This document shows positions 42,971 through 51,757 of a stretch of DNA of 64,000 bases, in pieces. The stretch is from Lolium rigidum. Taxonomy: Eukaryota > Streptophyta > Magnoliopsida > Poales > Poaceae. The notes below the pieces were generated by a model. The model searched no databases and was not told the DNA's origin. It was given only the letters and a program-made list of their open reading frames with translations. Position 1 is the first letter of the stretch, and each line of letters opens with the position of its first letter. A program made the translations under genes and the position numbers. The stretch lies in assembly GCF_022539505.1 (NCBI RefSeq), contig NC_061510.1:34311047-34375046 (forward strand), given 5' to 3'.

Positions 42971-43372
42971 CTAGTTCAACGAAGGGAACTCGTTGATGTC
43001 ATATAGGCTGGGTGGCGGCGTCGGAGCCAGCGGCGCCTGCATGCCTTGTGCCACAACAGGTTGCTGCCTCCTTGACGCTCCGTTCTTGTATCCACCCAAC
43101 ATGCCGGGCTGCTGCCGAGATGATCCTCCTCGCTTTGCGCTTGTCTCTGCCTGGACCCTGGCGGCGTGCTTCATCGCCTTGGCCTGTTTCTCCAGCTGAT
43201 TCCGCCCGATTATGTAGTCCGGAGCAGAAGGGTAGGCGTTGCCGAATAGTTCCTGGGTGAGACTGAGGGCCGGTGTCGCCGTGTTCGCGTCCAAGTCACT
43301 GAGGCGCTTGTCGCCGGGGTCGTTCCGGTCGAGGGACGCGAAGTGGTTGACGCTCGGCTTCAGTCCCGCCAT
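42971..43372 (-). CDS. small unknown protein, candidate host gene
   Basis: An intact 133-residue frame starts at ATG 43372 (MAGLKPSVNHFASLDRND) and ends at 42971. The sequence is of normal complexity: an acidic N-terminal third (DKRLSDLDANTATPALS), a middle with LTQELFGNAYPSAPDYIIG and a helical Lys/Ala stretch, and a Gln/Arg-rich part ending SLYDINEFPSLN. It has no signal peptide or membrane segment. Upstream on the minus strand lie a TTTATATA box about 135 bases before the ATG and a CCACGTCC element beside it. No intron is needed. I do not recognise the family; it could be a gene fragment left by a transposon. It is the best host-gene candidate in the window. Confidence 0.5.
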   Translation of the reverse strand: MAGLKPSVNHFASLDRNDPGDKRLSDLDANTATPALSLTQELFGNAYPSAPDYIIGRNQLEKQAKAMKHAARVQAETSAKRGGSSRQQPGMLGGYKNGASRRQQPVVAQGMQAPLAPTPPPSLYDINEFPSLN

Positions 43373-43502
43373 GAGATGAGGACGGAGCTAAGGACCGCGA
43401 GCTGCAGAAAACGCTAGATCGGCCGACGATATCGAGCAGCGATGCTTTTGGTTTGCTGTGCGATCCGTGTGTTGGATGATCGGAACCTGCACAATGGACG
43501 GG

Positions 43503-43516
43503 TATATAAAGGACGT
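43503..43516 (-). promoter_or_regulatory. possible TATA box and ACGT element
   Basis: The minus strand reads CCCCACGTCCTTTATATACC. The TATA-like stretch and the ACGT core together resemble a plant promoter and sit at a plausible distance from the ATG at 43372. No transcript evidence is available. Confidence 0.4.
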
Positions 43517-43539
43517 GGGGTGCAATCCCAGGCGGACAC

Positions 43540-43555
43540 GATCGATCGATCGATC
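43540..43555. repeat. short GATC microsatellite
   Basis: Four consecutive CGAT units upstream of the candidate gene. Confidence 0.7.
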
Positions 43556-43636
43556 ATACAACAACTCCGAGACGAACTACTATTGGTCCTACAACTTATT
43601 CATCATGTGAAGGTTTATTCGTACATCTTGCATAGC

Positions 43637-43865
43637 CGCAATCCTACAACTTACAATCATGTGAAGATTTGGTCCCCAGTCAATGAAAAGCTGACATGTG
43701 GCGTTATAGTTTTTGCAGAAAAACCCTTAATATTTTTTATCTGCACAAGAAACATGTGCTGCCGTCTTACATGTGGGTCCCACCTGTCAGGGGCTACGAA
43801 ACAAATAAAGGTTAGCGTGTAGCTGCAATCCTACAATTTACAATCATGTAAAGATTTGGTCCTCA
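43637..43865. repeat. direct repeat next to the CACTA end
   Basis: GCAATCCTACAACTTACAAT with ATGTGAAGATTTGGTCC at about 43639-43676 recurs with three changes at about 43824-43862, ending beside the CACTA terminus. A weaker third copy lies near 43585. The unit has no coding content. Confidence 0.65.
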
Positions 43866-46805
43866 CACTAGTGAAACACGGGGCTTCAGTCCCAGTCCAT
43901 TTGGGCCATCAGTCCCGGTTTTCAAACCGGGACCAAACAGGAGGAACTAAAATGTCAACCCTTTAGTCCCGGTTCAAATATGCATCGGGACCGAAGGCCC
44001 CGCCACGTGGTGGAGGACCTGTGGTCCTGGTTCGAGATACGAACCGAGACTGGAGGGTCTCTGCCGCGGCAGAGTTTCAGAGTTTTATATTATTCATTCA
44101 ATTCTGCAATGCATACATCATTCAAGAAACCACAAATATCGTTATGTATATATAGACGTCGTCATGAAATACAGTACAAGTAATGCATGTTTACAATATA
44201 TATAAATTCGGACCTCTTTACTATATCTATCTCATATGCCTAACGTCGTATATGAACTCCCGATGGTATTCTCCAGTTTGAGCTATGGCCTCGGTAAGAA
44301 AGAATCCCGCAAGTTCCTCTTGAATTGCTCGTATGCGATCCTCCATTAGAAGAGAGTCCCGCAGACGTACTATCTAGTTTAAAAAAAGGAGATCAATATA
44401 AGTTATTCCCGGGTTCCTGCTTCAAACACTTTACGGAAAAAAATTGTTCACGTACACGAATGACAGATATAGCCTCGTCCGGTTCCCTGTGACATGTCAT
44501 CTCGCGAATGAACTCGCAGACGTAATATCCACATAAGTTATTTCCGGGTTCCTGCTTCAAACACTTTACGAAAAAAATTGTTCAATCAAACTAATAAACA
44601 AGCATGGTATTGAAACAAAATATCAAAGAGATTCGCGGACATAACTATATATATAGTACTACTTACAGGGTGATCTTTAAATGTAAGCTCCGGTTTCCAT
44701 TTACCTGGAACAATATTGATGAACCGTTTCCAAGCCCTGTTCGGCAGAGAAAAAATGAGTTAAGTGAGTTATTGATTAGTTGATGATATCATCGAATGAG
44801 AACATATGAAGATGCCGATACGATATTGATTGAAATTACCTCTGGAGCAGGACAACCATGATCGCACATTCCTCATGTTCTTTACGTTTCGAGTCCATGG
44901 CAAGTACTACTCCTTTGTTAAGCTTAATGATTAGGAGAATATAGTGGAAGCTGCACACGCATAACTCGCCAGATTATTTAGACTTCACATCGAGTAAGCG
45001 ACATCGAATGTATGTAAGACAATTATAACACTCACTTGAAGTTGTAAAGAAAGAATATTTCCTCTTTGTTTGCTTGCTTCAGTAAAACCTTCGCAAGTTG
45101 TCCTCTGTGTCCTTGGCGTACAGTCGAACCGTAACTTCGTGAATGGTGTTTAGGTCAATGAACCCAGTGTCATAGAGCTTGCCTCTTTTGCATTCGAGCA
45201 TCTTCATTCTGCATAATATATAGCGTACAAAAAGAATATAGTGAGGAATTGTTAGTGCAAATGAATAAGCTGAGCTACAGACTTAATTACATAAATAAAT
45301 CACTTGCAGGCAGTAGCAACTGATGACAGATTTGTCGAGGGCATCTTGGTTGAATAACTGAAATAGTTCTTCAAACTCAAGGTTTACCTCCTCCTTCCCC
45401 CGGAAGTAATGCTCATCTCTAACTGCCACCGTGAGGTAGTGACCAAAGTTTCGACAGACTTGCAGGTACCATTCATGCAACCTTCGCATCTGAGTCCCTA
45501 GACGCGCGAGCTAGCTAGTTTTGACGAGATCATGTTCGTATCTATACTTGTTAACGACTTCAGCCATTGGATAGTAATCTTCGTACAGAACATCTGCTCC
45601 ATGACCTCTAGTCGCCCGTTCGATCATCGATGTCGTCTTTGGATTATCATAGGACTACATGATGAAGGGGGGTAAGGACTGATTTTCCTGTTGTCCGTGC
45701 TGGGCAATTTTTTCGTTTTCCTCGCTCTAGAGGACTGTGCAAGAGAGCGGTCATAATCACTTGACAACTCAGCTTTCTTTTGTCTCGTCTTGGCAAAGTG
45801 CTTCATTGTATTCGGTGCTATAAACACCTTTGGTGGAGGCTTCTTCGCGCAAGAAACGCCTTTAGCTGAGCGTCTGCAATTGCGTCGGTTTGGTCATCAG
45901 TCTTCTCATATGGTAACAATTCTAGAGTCTTGGACCTCTTCGAAGCTAATGATCTCTTCAGAGCTTTAATACTTGCCGCGATACTCTTCCTCTTTTGCTT
46001 AGGTGGTTGCATACTTGGAGGAGTCTCCTAACGAGGAGGAGGCGGCAGAGTATTCTCATGCGGAGGAGACGGCGAAGCCTGAGAAGACTGCTCATGCACA
46101 TGACAATCATCACGCACAGGAGAATCATCATCGAGCTGAGGAGAATCATCACACGGAGGAGACTTGGCGGAGTATTCTCACGCTGAGGAGGCGGAGAACG
46201 AGATGGAGGTGGCATGCTTGGCTTCGAACCTGGAAACACAATGTTCTCCTTCCGCCATTAAATTATGGTTCTAAGGGCTTCTCCCAGTTCTTTGATTTCC
46301 CCATTTTCACCTGCAGGTTGCTCAAGGATCAACTGCTCATAATCTACCATCACTTCATCCACCATCACAACAACATAGCCGTCTTGAACCGGACGGCAAT
46401 GGTAAGTTCTTGTAGGTAAGAGATTGCCGACCGCCTCCTTGAAGGATAGTTGAAACATTTAACATGCAGCTCACAAGGATGGCTCTCAGTGAGATCATCC
46501 ACGGGGTGGGAGGGGGCCGGGGGGGGGGGGTTCGAGGAGGCTCGATCACCTGTTCATCATCATTATCCTGCTGAGTGGAAGCCACGCCGTTTTTCCGGTG
46601 TTGAGATTGCAGCGGGATGATAGCATCGAGCAATGCAGCATCTACATGCTGCCCTGAGCCATCTGGGATGTAAGTACTTGGGTTACTTGGGCAACGGTGG
46701 CTTCAAGGGCGCTCATAGAATTCTCTAAGGACGCTATGCAGTCTGTTTCCCTTGCCTTTCTCCTCGCATGGCTTTTATCAGGAAATCTCTTCCTTTCCGG
46801 AGGAA
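43866..46805 (-). mobile_element. CACTA transposon, one half preserved
   Basis: The end CACTAGTGAAACACGGGGC at 43866 is a CACTA terminal repeat. It is followed by inverted and direct copies of the TCCCGGT/ACCGGGA subterminal motif (43900-44010). Coding remnants on the minus strand run to about 46805, where Copia sequence begins. The transposase gene and the other terminus are missing. The flank TCA (43863-43865) could be the 3-bp target duplication. Confidence 0.8.
44227..46805 (-). pseudogene. Ulp1-like protease gene of the CACTA element
   Basis: Fragments in order on the minus strand: a helical N-terminal part (ASLENSMSALEATVAQVTQV), FKEAVGNLLPTRTYHCRPVQ (46258-46633), MFIAPNTMKHFAKTRQKKAE (45624-45827), RDEHYFRGKEEVNLEFEELF with FNQDALDKSVISCYCL (45283-45489), then exons KLYDTGFIDLNTIHEVTVRL (near 45150), DSKRKEHEECAIMVVLLQ, AWKRFINIVPGKWKPELTFK, CGYYVCEFIREMTCHREPDE (44460-44540) and a final exon ending at 44227 (AIQEELAGFFLTEAIAQTGE). 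The CGYYVCEF motif holds the likely catalytic Cys of a Ulp1/SENP-type peptidase, a known second gene of plant CACTA elements. The tandem-repeat stretch 46010-46200 is degenerate. It is probably not functional. Confidence 0.7.
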
Positions 46806-48800
46806 AGCCATACTTGCATCAGCAATGCAGTACAATCAATGGCGTCAAGCAAAAAGTCGGATGACCATCAAGGTCTAGTTGACAACGGTACCTGGTATCT
46901 TGTGCCCCGTCCACATCATGCAAATGTGGTTACGAGCAAGTGCATCTTTCATCATAAGTTCCATTCTAATTGCACTCTAGCTCGCTACAAGGCACGATGG
47001 GTCATTACTGTTTTCTCAAAGTGTCCCGACATTGACTATGATGAGACTTCCAGCCCTTTTGCCAAGCCAACTACAATTCCTTTAGTTCGACGCATTGCCA
47101 TCTCCAGATCCTGGCCCATTTGCCAACTCGATGTCAAGAATGCTTTCCTCAATATCTATCTTGATGAAGTTGTATTCTATCATCAGCTCCTGTTCATGTT
47201 TGTTGTCTTCATATGTCTTTTATGGTTTGAAAGAAGCTACCCGTGCCTTGTACCAATGGTTTGTTGCCTATCTTGCCACTTTGGGATTCAGTGTTTCCGT
47301 GAAAGTCACTTCTTTATTTGTACTATCATCTAGGCCTGACACAACCTATCTGCTTCTCCACGTCGATGACATTATTGTTACCGCATCCCCTAATGGTCTT
47401 CTGCAACATCTTTTTGATCGGCTACACAGTGAGTTTGCGGTGATTGATCTCGGAGATCAAGGTTGGAAAAAACGCTAGGCGTAGGTGACGCGCTTGGCAT
47501 TCGCCTAATACCTAGGTTGTGCTTAAGCACCCTAGGCACGGTAGGCGAGTTATTACATGTTAATAAATATTAATTTTAATAGCATGTTAATGAATAAACT
47601 ACCAACAACTACCACTGGAATTTTACTCATCTGGCTCGTCGGTGCACTATGGCATGATTTCTTGTTGGGGAAGACATTTTTTTAGTTGCCCTACCTAGAA
47701 CTCCGCTTATTCCGTAGGCGAGGCGTTTGTCCATCGCCTAATACCTAAGCATGCTAACGCGTAGGCATCGCCTTGTCCAACAGTCGGAGACCTACACTTT
47801 TTCCTCGGCATCGGGATGAGCAGATCGTCTGACAACCTGTTCCGCTCCTAGCGACAGTATGCCATTGAATTCCTTCAGCGTGCAGGCATGGCTGAGTGTC
47901 ATCCCACCTTGACAATGACAAATACTCAATCCAAGCTTTGCGCTATTGATGGTGATCTCATTACTAATGCTACAGATTACAAGAGTTTTGCAGGTGCTCT
48001 TATGTATCTCACGTTTGATGCACCCTAATATTTCTTATGTTGTTCGACATATTTGACCCCATATGCATGCTCCACGACAATCACATCTTGTTCTTGTGAA
48101 GCGTGTTCTCCTCTATGTCTCTGGTACTCTGGATTATGACCTGAATTTTCGTGCTTCTTCTTCAACTGCCTTGACAGCTTACTCAAATGCTGATTGGGTT
48201 GGCTGACCTGACACCTGTCATTCAACGTCAGATACCGTGTCTACTACGGTGACAGTTTGATCTCTTGGTCTTCCAAGCGACAAACCAATACCTCTCGTTC
48301 TAGTGTGGAAGCAGAGTACCGTGATTTGCCATGTGCCATTGATGAGTATTGTTGGCTTCGACAACTACTACTTGAACTTCATCGGCCTATACGCTCCGCC
48401 AAACCTGTCTATTGTGAAAATGTCTCTACCATATACATATCGACTAATCCAGTGCAACATCCTAACAACAATCTTATTGAGATTGACATCCACTTTTTTT
48501 GCAATAAGGTTTCTCTTGGTGAAGCCCGAGTTCTCCATGTTCCCTCTGCGCTTCAGTTTGCTGACGTTATGACTAAGAGACTGCCAACCTAGCTCTTTCT
48601 TGATTTTCGGTCCAGTCTCTGCATCCGAGAGCCTAGGGGTGTTAGCGTATGTATTAGGTGTATATATCTGTTGTATCCATCCAAGTGGATAGCGCATGAT
48701 ACGGCGAAGAGGGGCAGCAAGGTAGGGTTGTTCCGGGAATCGTTTAGTTCTGGAGGACAAAGGTGTGGATTCTAGAGGTTTATTTTGGGTCCCCATAATG
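46806..48800 (+). mobile_element. Copia retrotransposon remnant (RT to 3' LTR start)
   Basis: Pol fragments are on the plus strand. Reverse transcriptase runs from LVDNGTWYLVPRPHHANVVT through LARYKARWV and QLDVKNAFLNIYLDEVVFYH to LLLHVDDIIVTASPNGLLQH. RNase H runs from SRSSVEAEYRDLPCAIDEYC to LHVPSALQFADVMTKRLP (48257-48592). Frames are broken several times, and a MITE sits in the RT. After the stop, a polypurine-like CCTAGGGG precedes TGTTAGCGTATG at 48640, the likely 3' LTR start. gag, protease and integrase are missing. Confidence 0.85.
47459..47783. mobile_element. MULE-type MITE in the Copia RT
   Basis: A 325-bp insertion with imperfect inverted ends (GGTTGGAAAAA..., reverse end GTTGGACAAGGCG) and a GCGTAGG-type subterminal repeat in both orientations. 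A 9-bp duplication, TCGGAGATC (47450-47458) and TCGGAGACC (47784-47792), differs at one base. The 9-bp size points to the Mutator superfamily. Removal rejoins the Copia sequence across IDLGD/LHFFLGI. Confidence 0.75.
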
Positions 48801-49165
48801 CAAGTAAGAAAACATGGGTGTATATGTTAAAATGAAAAACTTTCGGAAGCGGTCCTCTAGGACACTTCATTCACAGAAAGAGCATATGTCCGGGGTGAGA
48901 AAATTGCACAAACCATCAACTCTTGGGGTCATTATTGCACATACGAGTGAATTAAATATTTGGTTGCACAAACCAGTAACTCTAGGGGTAATTGGTTGCA
49001 AAAAACTCTAATTAAAAAATTATGCACTTAAACAACGTGCTTGCATAGAGGATTAAAATGGCTATTAGATGGACAGGATTCATACGTTTCCCCATGGGAG
49101 GATTTCTTTAAGTAGGCGCCACTAAGAAATTAACCGCCTTCAATAAAATATATTTTGGAGGTGTT
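48801..49165. other. spacer with inverted-repeat end left of element D
   Basis: 48893-49005 holds two tandem units of TTGCACAAACCA with CAACTC or TAACTC. It resembles in reverse complement 61258-61352 on the other side of element D. The target flank (CCTTCAATAAAATATATTTTGGAGG) resembles the sequence to the right of D at 60245-60275. No gene is seen. Confidence 0.5.
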
Positions 49166-51702
49166 TGAAAGTGCATGGAACCCCCATGTGTGGTTTTGGT
49201 AATTAATGACAATCCCTATGGACTAATGTTTGCATTGAGTTATATTTGTAGGAGTTGTCCATAGGCAATTCTTGAACCATTTGTTGGTTTCAAGGTTGCA
49301 ATAAGAAGAAATTGATGAAGGACATCAAGTGTCAAGTATGTCTTGAAGATGAAGATGAAGTGAGCCCTCAAGTTACTTCAAGACATCAATATGATGAAGA
49401 ATGAAGAATGAAGTGCAAGTTCAAGATGAGCCAACTCGAAGAGTTCATAAGCTTGAAGCTTGCCATGGAGAAATGAAGTGCAAGTTCAAGATGAGCCATC
49501 TCGAAGAGATCCTTTGCTTGAGTCTTGCCATCCATATGGTGATCATGGATATGTGAAGATGCGCCAAAGAAGAAGCTCTCCCATGGTGGATTATGGGGGA
49601 GCAATCCACAAGACTTCGTCAAGCAAGCACAAGCAAGAAAGGCGTTCCATCTTGTTGAGGTCAAGATCGTCGTCATCGAGCTCAAGTGGAATGCGCAAGT
49701 ATAAGGTTTGCTCTTGATAGGGTTTCTTTCTCACCGGTCTCATAGTGTAGTTGGAGACCGGTTTATAGTTTAGTTGCCGTACTATCAAGAGGGCTCTCGA
49801 GTGAGTAACTCGATCGTATCGTTCGGAGAGAGCTCAAACCTTTGCACCCTTGCATCATCTTTCTTGGTTGTTATTTGGATCTTACCCATGTGATGTTTTA
49901 GAGCTTGTGCTTATTCTCATGACAAGCTCTAGTTCATCGAATACGGTTTTTGCATAGATCACTTGTTGCGTTTTCGAGTTTGGTGATTTTCTCGGTTTCT
50001 CATGTTGAGGTATTGCACCTCTAAAAGTAGTAGAAAATCACCCCCCCCCCCCACTGATTTCCATATTTCCACTTTTTGTTGGGTAGCTTTTGTCGTTCCC
50101 TTTCCAACAAAATTGGTTTCACCTAAATCCGAGTTTCCTAACTCAAATTATTGCATTTTCGAGGTTGGAGGTTTTATCGGTGTGTCTTTTGCTCTGGCGG
50201 AAGTTCCGGCCTCTACGGCCGGAAGTTCCGCCCGCATGCTCCTTTCGTCGGCACCCACGGCGCCTTTCTTATTGCAGGTTTTATTCTCTGGCCGAAGTTC
50301 CGGTGAAGCTGGCCGGAAGTTCCGGTCGGCGGAACTTCCGCCCAACTTCCGGACAAGTTCCGAAAGTCGGCGAAATGTGGCTCAGTATGTCCAGTATGGT
50401 TTTTCTGGAATTCCGGAACTTGGCCGGAACTTCCGGTCGCCGGAAGTTCCGCCCTAGTTCCGCCCCTATCTCTTTCTGACCAGGTCGTCTGCGCGGAATC
50501 TTCCTGGCGGAAGTTCCGGCCAACATGGCCGGTACTTCCGGTGCCACCCGGAACTTCCGGCCCTCCTGGCCGGAACTTCCGGTGTTACACAATTTCCTGC
50601 AACGGCTCGTTTTTTCGGGGGGGGGGAGTATAAATACCCCCCTTCTTCCTCCTTGGCTGTAGCTTCTCTCACTCTCTCTCTCCTCCATTGTTGAACTAGA
50701 GAAGCTTGCACTATCTCTCAATCCCTCCATGATTATTGCCCCCATTTGAGGGAAAAGAGAGAGGAGATCTAGATCTACACTTCTACCAATCAAATCCATC
50801 TCTTTGTGAGTGGAACTCTCTAGATCTTGATCTTGGTGTTCTTTGTGAATTCCTTTGTTCTTCCTCTCTTATTCCCCCAATAGCTTTTGTAGCTTTGTTG
50901 GAATTTGAGAGAGAAGGACTTGAGCATCTTTGTGGTGTTCTTGCCATTGCATTTGGTGCATCGGTTTGAGTTCTCCACGGTGATTCGTGGTGGTGAAAGC
51001 AAGAAGGTTGTTACTCTTGGGTTCTTGGAACCCTAGACGGATTCCACGCCTTTGTGGCGATTTGTTTGGAGCCTCCAATTAAGTTGTGGATGTGTGCCCC
51101 AATCTTTGTGTAAGGCCCGGTTTCCGCCTCGAAGGAAATCACTTAGTGGAACCGTGACCTAGGCCTTTGTGGCGAGGGTCACCGGAGATTTAGGTGAGGC
51201 GCCTTCGTGGCGTTCGGTGTGTGGTGTGAGTACCGCATCTTGGGGTGAGGCCTTTGTGGCGTTGGTGTGCATCGAGCAACCACACCTCAAGGTGAGCCTC
51301 TTGTGGCGTTCGGGAGCACTAAGCAACCGCACCTCTCCACCGGAGATTAGCACTCGCAAGAGTGTGAACTCCGGGATAAATCATCGTCTCCCGCGTGCCT
51401 CGGTTATCTCTATACCCGAGCTCTTTACTTATGCACTTTACCTTGTGATAGCCATCGTGCTTGAAGTTATATATATCTTGCTATCACATAAGTTGCTTGT
51501 CTTGCTTAGCATAAGTTGTTGGTGCACATAGGTGAACCATTGCTTAGAATAAGTTGTTGGTGCACATAGGTGAACCATAGTATATATGCTTTGGGCTTGA
51601 CAAAGTAAACGCTAGTTTTATTCCGCATTTGTTAAGCCCATCTCGTAAAAGTTTTAAATCGCCTATTCACCTCCCCCTCTAGGCGACATCCGTATCCTTT
51701 CA
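49166..51702 (+). repeat. 5' LTR of element D
   Basis: It contains a cluster of CGGAAGTTCCGG-type palindromes (50197-50583), a TATA box (50629), and a run of 14 or so C near 50040. It has about 65-70 extra bases at 50848-50917 relative to the 3' LTR. Open frames inside follow the palindrome repeat and are not taken as genes. Confidence 0.9.
50629..50636 (+). promoter_or_regulatory. LTR TATA box of element D
   Basis: TATAAATA follows a G run (GGGGGGAGTATAAATACCCC) and precedes a CT-rich stretch (TCTCTCACTCTCTC). The same sequence is at 59222-59229 in the 3' LTR. Confidence 0.75.
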
Positions 51703-51704
51703 AT

Positions 51705-51716
51705 TGGTATCAGAGC
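51705..51716 (+). other. primer-binding site of element D
   Basis: TGGTATCAGAGC, complementary to the 3' end of initiator Met tRNA, two bases after the LTR end. Confidence 0.9.
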
Positions 51717-51757
51717 AAGGTCTCTCATTCTTAGGCTTCACCGCCTTGAGAGTAAAG

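Noticed and set aside
50002..50799. frames of 129-172 residues on both strands inside the D LTR, repeated at 58600-59530
   Set aside because: They are translations of the GGAAGTTCC palindrome cluster; the same DNA is promoter sequence of the LTR.
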